NCBI RefSeq assembly: GCF_014649875.1
Contig: NZ_BMTW01000008.1
Location: 1 to 64,000, forward strand
From: Streptomyces rubiginosohelvolus
GTDB lineage: Bacteria > Actinomycetota > Actinomycetes > Streptomycetales > Streptomycetaceae
DNA: 64,000 nucleotides
Reading direction: 5' to 3'
Positions 54,016-61,730 of this stretch are shown here, in pieces (the first letter of the stretch is position 1; each line of letters begins with the position of its first letter). The position numbers were made by a program, and so were the translations under genes. The notes below the pieces were generated by a model. The model made no database searches. It was not told where the DNA came from and saw nothing but the letters and a program-made list of their open reading frames with translations.

Positions 54016-54029
54016 AGCAAGCGCTTAGC
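54016..54029. promoter_or_regulatory. Candidate operator before the acyl-CoA dehydrogenase
   Basis: AGCAAGCGCTTAGC is a near-palindrome about 50 bases before the start codon. Related AGCAAG-N2-CTTG sites are bound by TetR-family lipid-catabolism repressors (the KstR2 type) in other actinobacteria; the right arm here deviates. Confidence 0.4.
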
Positions 54030-54078
54030 CATGTTCCGCGAGTTTCCGCGAATCGACTGCCGACCTAGGAGGCATCCC

Positions 54079-55236
54079 GTGCGCCGTACGGTATTCAACG
54101 AGGACCACGAGGCGTTCCGGGAGACCATCCGCGCCTTCATCGCGGCGGAGGTCGTGCCGGTCTACGACGAGTGGTTCGCCGCGGGCCAGGCTCCGCGCGA
54201 CTTCTACCTCAAGCTGGGCGAGCTCGGCATCTTCGGCATCGAGGTCGACGAGGAGTACGGCGGCGCGGGCATCGACTCGCACAAGTACGAGGCCGTCATC
54301 TACGAGGAGACCGCCCGCGCGGGCGTTTCCTTCGGCGGCTCCGGCGTGCACACGCTGCTCGGCCTCCCCTACATCAAGATGCTCGCCACCGACGAGCAGA
54401 AGAAGCGCTGGCTGCCGAAGTTCGCGAGCGGCGAGGAGATGTGGGCCCTCGCGATGACCGAGCCGGGCACCGGCTCCGACGTCGCCGGCATGAAGACCAC
54501 CGCGAAGCTCTCCGAGGACGGCACGCACTACGTCCTCAACGGCGCCAAGACCTTCATCACCGGTGGCGTCCACGCCGACCGCGTGATCGTCTGCGCCCGT
54601 ACCGCCGCCCCGCGCGAGGACGACCGCCGCTTCGGCATCTCCCTCTTCGCCGTCGACACGAAGTCCGAGGGCTACTCGGTCGGCCGCAAGCTCGACAAGC
54701 TGGGCCTGAAGGTCTCCGACACCGCCGAGCTGGCGTTCGTCGACGTCAAGGTCCCGGTCGAGGACCTCATGGGCGAGGAGAACAAGGGCTTCGGCTACCT
54801 CGGCACCAACCTGGCCTCCGAGCGCTGGGGCATCGCCTTCGGCGCGTACGCCCAGGCCGCGGCGGCCGTCCGGTTCGCCAAGGAGTACGTCCAGGACCGC
54901 ACGGTCTTCGGCAAGACCGTCGCCTCGTTCCAGAACACCAAGTTCGAGCTGGCCGCCTGCCAGGCCGAGGTGGACGCGGCCCAGGCCGTCGCCGACCGCG
55001 CCCTGGAGGCCCTGGACGCCGGTGAGCTGACGGCAGCAGAGGCCGCCTCCGCGAAGCTGTTCTGCACCGAGGTGGCGCACCGCGTCATCGACCGCTGCCT
55101 CCAGCTGCACGGCGGCTACGGCTTCATGAACGAGTACCCGATCGCCCGCCTGTACGCGGACAACCGCGTCAACCGCATCTACGGCGGCACCAGCGAGGTC
55201 ATGAAGTCCATCATCGCCAAGTCCATGGGCCTGTAA
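54079..55236 (+). CDS. Acyl-CoA dehydrogenase
   Basis: FAD enzyme introducing a 2,3-trans double bond into acyl-CoA. Family signatures are present: WALAMTEPGTGSDVAGMKT in the middle domain, the flavin/substrate segment ASERWGIAFGAYAQA, and the C-terminal LHGGYGFMNEYPIARLYADNRVNRIYGGTSEVM with the usual catalytic region. Product 385 residues. The GTG at 54079 follows a perfect AGGAGG. A thioesterase II gene follows after 17 bases, suggesting one lipid-catabolism transcript. Confidence 0.93.
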   Translation: MRRTVFNEDHEAFRETIRAFIAAEVVPVYDEWFAAGQAPRDFYLKLGELGIFGIEVDEEYGGAGIDSHKYEAVIYEETARAGVSFGGSGVHTLLGLPYIKMLATDEQKKRWLPKFASGEEMWALAMTEPGTGSDVAGMKTTAKLSEDGTHYVLNGAKTFITGGVHADRVIVCARTAAPREDDRRFGISLFAVDTKSEGYSVGRKLDKLGLKVSDTAELAFVDVKVPVEDLMGEENKGFGYLGTNLASERWGIAFGAYAQAAAAVRFAKEYVQDRTVFGKTVASFQNTKFELAACQAEVDAAQAVADRALEALDAGELTAAEAASAKLFCTEVAHRVIDRCLQLHGGYGFMNEYPIARLYADNRVNRIYGGTSEVMKSIIAKSMGL

Positions 55237-55253
55237 GGGATTACCTTCCCTCC

Positions 55254-56138
55254 ATGAACGAGAGTCCCGATCCCCTGCTCGATCTGCTCCACCTGCTCGA
55301 CCTGGAGCAGATCGAGCGGGACATCTTCCGGGGCGAGAGCCGCAGCGCCCTCGTGCCCCGGGTGTTCGGCGGACAGGTCGCGGCCCAGGCGCTCGTCGCC
55401 GCGGGCCGCACCGTCCCCGCCGACCGGGGAGCCCACTCCCTGCACTCCTACTTCCTGCGGGCCGGCGACCCCGGCGCGCCCATCGTCTACACCGTCGACC
55501 GCATCCGCGACGGGAAGTCCTTCACCACCCGCCGCGTCGTCGCCGTCCAGCACGGGCAGCCGATCTTCCACCTCTCCGCGTCCTTCCAGACGCACGAGGA
55601 GGGCATGGAGCACCAGGCCCCCATGCCCGCCGCCCCGGATCCGGAGACCCTGCCGACGGCCGCCGAGATGCTGCCCCGGTACGCGGACCGCTTCAGCGAT
55701 CCCAGCGTCGTGGACCGGCTGATCGAGGCGCGGCAGGCGGTGGACCTGCGGTACGTGGACGCACCGCCGTTCGGCACGGTGGGCGAGCCGCGCGAACCCC
55801 GCTCCCAGGTGTGGTTCCGGACGAACGGCAAGCTCGCCGACGACCCGCTGCTGCACGTCTGCATGGCGACGTACGTCTCCGACATGACCCTGCTCGACTC
55901 GGTGCTCCTCGCCCACGGGCGGGGCGGCTGGGCGGTCGGGGACGTGGTCGGGGCCAGCCTGGACCACGCGATGTGGTTCCACCGGCCGTTCCGGGCGGAC
56001 GAGTGGCTGCTGTACGACCAGGAGTCACCGTCGGCCTCCGGCGGACGCGGCCTGGGCCAGGCCCGTATCTACACCGCCGACGGCCGCCTCGCGATCACGG
56101 TCATCCAGGAAGGCGTCGTCCGCATCCCGCGAGGATGA
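55254..56138 (+). CDS. tesB: Acyl-CoA thioesterase II
   Basis: Hydrolyses acyl-CoA to fatty acid and CoA. It has the double hot-dog fold of TesB: RVFGGQVAAQALVAAGRTV and FLRAGDPGAPIVYTVDRIRDGKSFTTRRVVAVQ in the first half, and the second half with SLDHAMWFHRPFRADEWLLYDQESP, where the catalytic Asp of SLDH lies. Length 294 is normal. No ribosome site is seen, and TACCTT six bases before the ATG allows leaderless translation in addition to read-through from the dehydrogenase. Confidence 0.92.
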   Translation: MNESPDPLLDLLHLLDLEQIERDIFRGESRSALVPRVFGGQVAAQALVAAGRTVPADRGAHSLHSYFLRAGDPGAPIVYTVDRIRDGKSFTTRRVVAVQHGQPIFHLSASFQTHEEGMEHQAPMPAAPDPETLPTAAEMLPRYADRFSDPSVVDRLIEARQAVDLRYVDAPPFGTVGEPREPRSQVWFRTNGKLADDPLLHVCMATYVSDMTLLDSVLLAHGRGGWAVGDVVGASLDHAMWFHRPFRADEWLLYDQESPSASGGRGLGQARIYTADGRLAITVIQEGVVRIPRG

Positions 56139-56160
56139 TGTGCGTCCCGCGAGGATGAAC
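56121..56160. repeat. Tandem duplication of a 20-base element at the thioesterase stop codon
   Basis: CGCATCCCGCGAGGATGATG (56121-56140) and TGCGTCCCGCGAGGATGAAC (56141-56160). Each unit contains CATCC/CGTCC and GGATG, able to form a tiny hairpin. The stop codon of the thioesterase (56136-56138) lies in the first copy. Confidence 0.75.
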
Positions 56161-56196
56161 GGCTCCTGAAGCCGCGGTTCCGACATACTCCCCACC

Positions 56197-57165
56197 ATGA
56201 GCGACGCGCAGGCGAGCAGGGAAACCGATGGTGGGGAGTCCACCTTCACCGTGATCGTGGCGGCCCTCGCCAACCTCGGCATCGCCGTGGCCAAGGCCGT
56301 CGCCGGTCTGATCAGCGGCTCCAGCGCGATGCTCTCCGAGGCGGCCCACTCGGTCGCCGACACCGTCACCGAGGTCATGCTCCTCACCGCCCTCAAGCGG
56401 AGCGAGAAGCCGGCCGACGAGGACCACCCCCTCGGTTACGGCCCCGAGCGCTACATCTGGGCGATGCTCGCCTCCATCGCCACCTTCGTCGGCGGGGCCG
56501 TCTTCTCGATCTACGACGGCGTGCACACCCTCGTCGCGGGCGAGGAGCTGGGCGACCCGCTCATCTCCTACATCGTCCTGGCCGTCGCCTTCCTGCTGGA
56601 GGGCTATTCGCTGCGCACCGGGGTCAAGCAGGTGCGGCGCGAGGCGTCCCGGCTGCGGGTGCCGGACACGTACTACCTGCGCCACACCCCCGACACGGCC
56701 GTCAAGGCCGTCGTGATGGAGGACTCGGCGGCGCTGATCGGCCTGCTGCTGGCGGCGGGCGGTCTGCTGGGCGGGCAGCTCTCCGGCTCGGGTGTCTGGG
56801 ACGGGATCGCGTCCTGTCTGATCGGCCTGCTGCTCGTGTACGTCGCCTGGGTGCTCGGCCGGTCCAACGCCCAGCTGCTCATCGGGCGGCCGCTGCCCGA
56901 GGCGGTGCGGGCCCGGGTACGCGAGGAGCTGCTGTCGGTGCCGCACATCGTGGAGGTGCTGGAGCTGACCACGCTGATCCAGGGGCCGGACGAGATCCTG
57001 ATCGCCGCGAAGATCGACTTCCGGGACATGGCCACCGCCGCGGAGGTCGAGTGGGCCTGCGAGGAGGCGGAGGCCCAGTTGCGCGAGCGGTTCCCGTCGG
57101 TCCGGCGGGTGTATCTGGACCCGACGCCGGGGCGGGCGCAGCGACTGCGGCGCGGCGGTTCCTGA
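56197..57165 (+). CDS. Cation diffusion facilitator (CDF) metal transporter
   Basis: Proton-driven exporter of zinc, iron or a similar divalent metal. Six membrane helices can be drawn; the metal site is visible as SEAAHSVADTVTE in helix II and AVVMEDSAALIG in helix V, with the cytoplasmic loop DEDHPLGYGPER. The C-terminal cytoplasmic domain (VPHIVEVLELTTLIQGPDEILIAAKIDF) is of the usual type. The protein has 322 residues. It lies 58 bases after the thioesterase; whether they share a transcript is unclear. Confidence 0.92.
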   Translation: MSDAQASRETDGGESTFTVIVAALANLGIAVAKAVAGLISGSSAMLSEAAHSVADTVTEVMLLTALKRSEKPADEDHPLGYGPERYIWAMLASIATFVGGAVFSIYDGVHTLVAGEELGDPLISYIVLAVAFLLEGYSLRTGVKQVRREASRLRVPDTYYLRHTPDTAVKAVVMEDSAALIGLLLAAGGLLGGQLSGSGVWDGIASCLIGLLLVYVAWVLGRSNAQLLIGRPLPEAVRARVREELLSVPHIVEVLELTTLIQGPDEILIAAKIDFRDMATAAEVEWACEEAEAQLRERFPSVRRVYLDPTPGRAQRLRRGGS

Positions 57166-57168
57166 GAT

Positions 57169-57603
57169 CTACGGCGTCAGCTCCGCCACCGTCTTCGCGA
57201 TCCGCCGCTCCCGTGTGTCCTGCGCCTTCGCGCCCTCGATGGAGGTCACGTGCGCCTTCTGGCGGCTGGGCGAGAGGGCCGCGAACGCCTGCGCCGCCCC
57301 GGGGGCCGCCGCCAGTGCCGCCGCGAGGTCCCCGGGCGGCTCGACCGTGCGGGGCGCGGTGTCGAGGGTCAGCTCCACCTCGATGGCGTCCCCGCCGCCG
57401 ATGCCGGTCGCCTTGCGCTTGTCCGAGCTGAACGGGATGAGGTACTGCCCGCCCATCGGGGCGATCGTCGAGCGGTACGCGTATCCGTTCACGGTCACGT
57501 TCACCGGCGGGCGCTTTCCCGCCCCGAGGGCCTCGACCACGTCCTCGGGGACCTCGATACCGGTGTTGTTCCCGCTCTGGAACATCGTCGTGCTGAACTT
57601 CAT
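57169..57603 (-). CDS. DUF1905 + YdeI/OmpD-associated family protein
   Basis: Residues 1-85 match DUF1905 (MKFSTTMFQSGNNTGIEVPEDVVEALGAG...PVNVTVNGYAYRSTIAPMGGQYLIP) and the C-terminal 50 residues the YdeI/bacteriocin-protection motif (FAALSPSRQKAHVTSIEGAKAQDTRERRIAKTVAEL). Function uncertain. ATG 57603 follows GAAGGGTGCGGGCC; a start at 57654 would add an arginine-rich stretch. It converges with the CDF gene with 3 bases between stops. Confidence 0.87.
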   Translation of the reverse strand: MKFSTTMFQSGNNTGIEVPEDVVEALGAGKRPPVNVTVNGYAYRSTIAPMGGQYLIPFSSDKRKATGIGGGDAIEVELTLDTAPRTVEPPGDLAAALAAAPGAAQAFAALSPSRQKAHVTSIEGAKAQDTRERRIAKTVAELTP

Positions 57604-57678
57604 GGCCCGCACCCTTCGTCTCCGCCGGCTGTCGTCAGGGCAGACGCCCGCCACGCCGGAAACTCATCGCCGACGCCC

Positions 57679-58479
57679 CTACGCGACAGGCTCCTCCTCT
57701 TCCAGCAGCCCCGCCGCGTGCAGCAGGTAGTCCGTCATCGGGTCGTAGAAGCGCGGGTCGGTGACGTGGTCGTCCAGCGGGACCGTGACCTGGAGGGTGC
57801 CCTCCGACTCGCCGAGGAAGAGGGCCGGGTCGTTGCAGTCGGCGTAACCGATCGCGTCCAGACCCCGCTGTCCCGCGCAGCCCGCCCAGCCGTGGTCGGC
57901 GACGACCAGGTCGGGCAGCGGGCGGCCGAGATGGGCCATGGCGTCGAGGATGGCGGCCATCGGGGCCGGGGAGTGGGTGTGCCAGAGGGTCGCGCCGCGT
58001 TCCAGCATCGCGACGTCGGCGAACTGGAAGACCATGCCCTCGTCCGCGATCAGCCCGGACGGGATGCGGACGATCTCGCAGCCGGCCCGGCGCAGCGCGT
58101 CCGCCGTCTGGCGGTGCACGTCCAGCAGGCCGCCGGGGTGGCCGGTGGCGAACAGGACCCGCTCACGGCCGTCGGCGGCCTTGCGCAGGCGGGCCGCCAT
58201 CCGCTCCAGGGCGTCGACCGTCAGCTCGGGGTCGATGGTGTCCTGGCCCTGCCGGTGCGCGGGGTCGTCGATCACCCCGCAGCGCTCGGCCATCACGGCG
58301 AGGACGTCCTGCTCGTCGGTCCAGCGGTCGCCGAGCTCCAGACCGAGCCAGTAGTGGCGGTCGCCGTTGGCGAGCTTGCGGTAGTGGGAGAGGTTGTTGT
58401 CGCGTGGCGTGGCGACGTCCCCCGCGATACGCGTACGGACGAGGTGGTCGACGAGGGCGGCGCGGCTGGGTATCGGCAT
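57679..58479 (-). CDS. Phosphatase-like protein of uncertain substrate
   Basis: A 266-residue soluble protein with conserved-looking segments IAGDVATPRDNNLSHYRKLANGD, VLFATGHPGGLLDVHR, HTHSPAPM and VVADHGWAGCAGQRGLDAIGYADCNDPALFLGE. I recall this family being called phosphatase in actinomycete annotations but cannot confirm it. The GHPGG, HTHS and ADHGWAG segments hold His/Asp residues suited to a metal centre, and ADCNDP resembles an amidohydrolase-like feature. Neighbours give no further hint. Confidence 0.6.
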   Translation of the reverse strand: MPIPSRAALVDHLVRTRIAGDVATPRDNNLSHYRKLANGDRHYWLGLELGDRWTDEQDVLAVMAERCGVIDDPAHRQGQDTIDPELTVDALERMAARLRKAADGRERVLFATGHPGGLLDVHRQTADALRRAGCEIVRIPSGLIADEGMVFQFADVAMLERGATLWHTHSPAPMAAILDAMAHLGRPLPDLVVADHGWAGCAGQRGLDAIGYADCNDPALFLGESEGTLQVTVPLDDHVTDPRFYDPMTDYLLHAAGLLEEEEPVA

Positions 58480-58574
58480 GGCCCCATTGTGCCGTCCGGT
58501 GTGCGGACTGTGCCCGGTTCCTGATCATCGGAGGGCATCGACGGAGGACATCGACGAACGGCGGGGTGCGGCCG

Positions 58575-59153
58575 TCAGGCGCTCCGGGGGCTCGGGCTGA
58601 GTCCTTCGACGGCGAGGGCGAAGAGGCGGTCGGCCTGGACGGAGGGTTCGGTGTGGTGCTCGGTGGCCAGGGCGATGCCGACGGCGAGGGTCAGCAGGTC
58701 GTGGAAGGTGGTACCCGCCCTGACCGCCCCGTCGCGCAGGGCCCGGCGGAGCAGCGGAGTGGCCGCGTCCTCGATCACCGCCCCGCAGGAGTGCTGCCCG
58801 GGTCCGGCGGGGGCGTCGGTGGGGGGCTCGAAGGTCAGGGCGTCGGCGAGGCCGCGGGCGCCGACGGCGTACGCGAGGAGGTCGTGCAGCCACTCCAGCA
58901 GGGCGGCGCGGCTGTCCTCGGCCCGGCTCAGCTCCTCGGCGCGCTCGCACAGGCCCTGGATGCGCTCCTGGAAGACGGCTTCGAGCAGGGCCTGCCGGGT
59001 GGGGAAGTGGCGGCGCACGGTGGCGGAGCCGACGCCCGCCGTGCGGGCGACCTGTTCGAGGGAGGCGGCGGCCCCGTGCTGGGCGACCTCGGCCTCGGCC
59101 ACGGCGAGGATGCGGCTGTAGTTGCGGCGGGCGTCCGCGCGCTGACCGGTCAC
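58575..59153 (-). CDS. TetR-family regulator 1
   Basis: The helix-turn-helix is plain (ARRNYSRILAVAEAEVAQHGAAASLEQVARTAGVGSATVRRHFPTRQALLEAV), followed by a ligand-binding domain ending ADRLFALAVEGLSPSPRSA. GTG 59153 follows AACAGGGAGAGAGA; the frame is open further upstream through the operator region. It is divergent from an NmrA-like oxidoreductase and a 21-base palindrome lies between them, the standard TetR arrangement. Confidence 0.9.
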   Translation of the reverse strand: MTGQRADARRNYSRILAVAEAEVAQHGAAASLEQVARTAGVGSATVRRHFPTRQALLEAVFQERIQGLCERAEELSRAEDSRAALLEWLHDLLAYAVGARGLADALTFEPPTDAPAGPGQHSCGAVIEDAATPLLRRALRDGAVRAGTTFHDLLTLAVGIALATEHHTEPSVQADRLFALAVEGLSPSPRSA

Positions 59154-59175
59154 TCTCTCTCCCTGTTTGCTAAGT

Positions 59176-59227
59176 GGTGGGCCCCGCCATATCGTAGCCG
59201 GGAAGGAAACGGCGGGCCCCGCCGTTT
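59176..59227. promoter_or_regulatory. TetR operator region: perfect 21-base palindrome plus half-copy
   Basis: AAACGGCGGG-C-CCCGCCGTTT (59207-59227) is a perfect palindrome 30 bases before the oxidoreductase ATG. TGGTGGGCCCCGCCA (59176-59190) repeats its centre. It could also fold as a terminator-like hairpin, but the divergent location favours an operator. Confidence 0.65.
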
Positions 59228-59257
59228 TGCGTTCCCGCGCCGCGAGGAGACATCGCC

Positions 59258-60169
59258 ATGGCATCGAATACCGCCCCCGTACTGGTCACCGGCGCCACCG
59301 GACGCCAGGGCGGGGCCACCGCCCGGGCCCTGCTGGCCGCCGGCATCCCGGTGCGCGCACTGGTGCGCGACCCGCACACGCGGCGCGCGAAGGACGTCGA
59401 GGCGCTGGGCGTCGAGCTGGTGACCGGGGACCTGGCCGACCGGTCCTCGCTGGACGCGCCCTGCGCGGGCGTCCGGGCCGTGTTCTCGGTGCAGATGCCG
59501 CCGATGGACGCGAGCGGAGTCGACTTCGCCGGGGAACGGGCGCAGGCGGCGAACCTGATCGAGGCGGCGCGGGCTGCGGGCGTGTCCCAGTTCGTCCAGT
59601 CCTCGACCAGCGGCGTCGGGGCTCACACGGAGACGCCCGGCTGGGCGGAGGGCCACTGGGCCGCGATGGCCCCGTACTTCGACACCAAGCAGGCGATCCT
59701 GGAGCAGGTGCGCGGGGCGGGGTTCGCCCGCTGGGCCGTCGTCAAGCCCGCGTTCTTCATGGAGAACCTGCCCCAACTGGCGCCGAACGGGCCCGAAGGC
59801 GGCCTGGCGACCGTGATCCGGCCGGACACGGTCCTGGCGCTGGTGGCGAGCGAGGACATCGGCGCGGCCGTCGCCCACGCCGTACAGGAGCCGGACCGGT
59901 TCCACGGGGTGGAGCTGGAACTGGCGGGTGACCGCCTCACGATGGAGCAGGTCGCCGAGGTGCTGTCCGCGGCCTGGGGCGTACCGGTGACGGCCCCGTC
60001 GATGGACCTCGGCGAGGCGCTCGCGGCGGGGATGCCCGCGTGGGGTGCCGGCCATCTGTGGAGCAACGCCATCACCCAGCCGGCCCGCCCCGAGCTCGCA
60101 CGGGAACTCGGCATTCCGGTGACCTCGTTCGCCACCTGGGCGCACCGGCACCTGTCGCCGTCGACCTGA
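59258..60169 (+). CDS. NmrA-like NAD(P)-binding protein (SDR-related)
   Basis: Atypical short-chain dehydrogenase of the NmrA/TMR group: Rossmann motif VLVTGATGRQGGATARALL at the N-terminus, GDLADRSSL, and a central substrate region QSSTSGVGAH...YFDTKQAILEQV where YxxxK of classical enzymes is replaced by a degenerate pattern. NmrA proteins often sense the redox cofactor or act as quinone reductases. 303 residues. The divergent TetR gene suggests induction by a small molecule. Confidence 0.88.
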   Translation: MASNTAPVLVTGATGRQGGATARALLAAGIPVRALVRDPHTRRAKDVEALGVELVTGDLADRSSLDAPCAGVRAVFSVQMPPMDASGVDFAGERAQAANLIEAARAAGVSQFVQSSTSGVGAHTETPGWAEGHWAAMAPYFDTKQAILEQVRGAGFARWAVVKPAFFMENLPQLAPNGPEGGLATVIRPDTVLALVASEDIGAAVAHAVQEPDRFHGVELELAGDRLTMEQVAEVLSAAWGVPVTAPSMDLGEALAAGMPAWGAGHLWSNAITQPARPELARELGIPVTSFATWAHRHLSPST

Positions 60170-60209
60170 GAGGGCAGCGGTCCTGAGGGCGGTCCGTACG
60201 CCGGGCGCC

Positions 60210-60875
60210 CTAGGACACCGCCGTGAGGACCGTCACCACGGTCACCGCGGAGATCGCCGCCTGGAGATTGCGGATCGCCTCGCGCACACTCACGCCCACC
60301 CAGTGCCCCTCGGCGATCTCGGCCATGCGCGGGTCCACCTGCTTCTTCGGCAGGCCGGGGAAGGCCTGCGGGTGCATCCCCGTGGCGTGCACCAGGGCGA
60401 CGAGCGCGCTGGTGCGGGCGTCCGGCTCGGCCCCCTCCAGCACCGCGGCGGCCAGCCGGGCGCGCAGCTCCCGTTCGACGGTTCCGTCGGCCTCCGGGTA
60501 GCGGCGCACCGGGAAGACGCCGAGGGCCCGGTGCTTCTCCTCGGTCACCAGGCCGCGGGCGACGAGGCTGTCCACGACGTCCTGGGAGCCCTTGGCGTGG
60601 TCCCGGGTCAGCCAGGCGACGACCTTGCGGCTGCTGGAGGTCTCGTGGACCCAGCGCGTGAGCCGGTCGAGCCGGCCGTCCAGGAGGGCGTCGCCCGTCG
60701 GGGTCGGGTCGAAGACCTCGACGCGGCCGCCCCTCACCGTGACGCGCCCCGCCATGACCAGCTCCAGGAGCATGCCGGCCGCCACGCCCCAGCGGGCGGC
60801 GGTCTCCCCCTTCGCCGCGCCGGACTCGTCGTCCAGCGACAGCAGCATGATCTCTTCGCCCAGTGAGACGGTCAT
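60210..60875 (-). CDS. GPP34 (GOLPH3-like) protein, copy 2
   Basis: Second family member in this window: MTVSLGEEIMLLSLDDESGAAKGETAARWGVAAGMLLELVMAGRVTV, VFDPTPTGDALLDGRLDRL and the helical C-terminus ARTSALVALVHATGMHPQAFPGL. It ends with a hydrophobic stretch (AAISAVTVVTVLTAVS) that could contact the membrane; copy 1 also ends in a hydrophobic VAAVSAGTAVAVSST. ATG 60875 follows CGGGGAGCCGCGCC. Function unknown. Confidence 0.87.
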   Translation of the reverse strand: MTVSLGEEIMLLSLDDESGAAKGETAARWGVAAGMLLELVMAGRVTVRGGRVEVFDPTPTGDALLDGRLDRLTRWVHETSSSRKVVAWLTRDHAKGSQDVVDSLVARGLVTEEKHRALGVFPVRRYPEADGTVERELRARLAAAVLEGAEPDARTSALVALVHATGMHPQAFPGLPKKQVDPRMAEIAEGHWVGVSVREAIRNLQAAISAVTVVTVLTAVS

Positions 60876-60993
60876 GGCGCGGCTCCCCGATTCGTAGCGT
60901 ATGGACCGGTCGTTGCGTGTTGACCGGAGAGACGTACGTACCCCGCTCATGGTTGCTCGGAACCCCGAGCCGCCCGGCCGGAAAAGCCGCAGC

Positions 60994-61611
60994 TCAGGAA
61001 GGTTCCGCCGCGGCGAAGGCGCCCCGGGCCAGCCGGTGCAGCAGAGCGGCGGTCGCCGCGCGGCCGGGCAGGGCGTCGGGGCGGGCCAGGTGCGGGGTGG
61101 AGTTCAGCAGGCCGAAGACGGCGTGCACGGTGACCCGGGCCCGGTTCTCGGCCAGGGACGGGTAGAGGGCGCGGACGACGCCGACCCAGACCTCGACGTA
61201 CTCGCGCTGGAGGCGGCGCACCCGCTTGCGGTCCGTGTCGCGCAGCCGGTCCAGCTCCCGGTCGTGGAGGGTGATGAGGGGGCGGTCGTCGAGGGCGAAG
61301 TCGATATGGCCCTCGATGAGCGCGTCCAGGAGGGCCTCCGGGGAGCCGTCACCCCGGGCCTCGTCCTCCGCCACCCGCAGCCGTCCGCCCTCCAGCAGGC
61401 GTTCGCTGATGCCCACCAGCAGTTCGGCGAGCATCGCGTCCTTGCCGGGGAAGTGGCGGTAGAGGCCGGGGCCGCTGATGCCGACGGCGGCGCCTATCTC
61501 GTCGACGCCGACACCGTGGAAGCCGCGCTCGGCGAAGAGGCGGGCGGCCTCCCGGAGGATCTGCTCGCGGCGGGTGGGGGCCGCGACGCGGGCGGCGGCA
61601 TGGGTGCTCAT
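60994..61611 (-). CDS. TetR-family regulator 2, beside the acyl-CoA carboxylase operon
   Basis: Helix-turn-helix RREQILREAARLFAERGFHGVGVDEIGAAVGISGPGLYRHFPGKDAML and a 140-residue ligand domain. It is divergent from the carboxylase operon with two related palindromes between, so it most likely represses that operon until an acyl-CoA ligand binds. The ligand class is inferred from the target genes. Confidence 0.9.
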   Translation of the reverse strand: MSTHAAARVAAPTRREQILREAARLFAERGFHGVGVDEIGAAVGISGPGLYRHFPGKDAMLAELLVGISERLLEGGRLRVAEDEARGDGSPEALLDALIEGHIDFALDDRPLITLHDRELDRLRDTDRKRVRRLQREYVEVWVGVVRALYPSLAENRARVTVHAVFGLLNSTPHLARPDALPGRAATAALLHRLARGAFAAAEPS

Positions 61612-61634
61612 GAGGATTCATTCTAGACAGGGTC

Positions 61635-61679
61635 GTTAGCGGTCGTTAACCTGAGGGAAACGCGTTAACGCTCATTAAC
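61635..61679. promoter_or_regulatory. Twin TetR operators of GTTARCG type
   Basis: GTTAGCGGTCGTTAAC (61635-61650) and GTTAACGCTCATTAAC (61664-61679) are two imperfect palindromes of the same pattern, 29 bases apart start to start. They lie in a locally AT-rich region between the TetR gene and the carboxylase operon. Confidence 0.7.
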
Positions 61680-61730
61680 AGCAGGGCAACGCATTTCACC
61701 ACTGCGGTACGGGCAAGGGGGCTCGACACG

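Noticed and set aside
59207..59227. Palindrome as an intrinsic terminator
   Set aside because: It lies in a divergent promoter region 30 bases before a start codon, where no transcript should end; an operator is more sensible.
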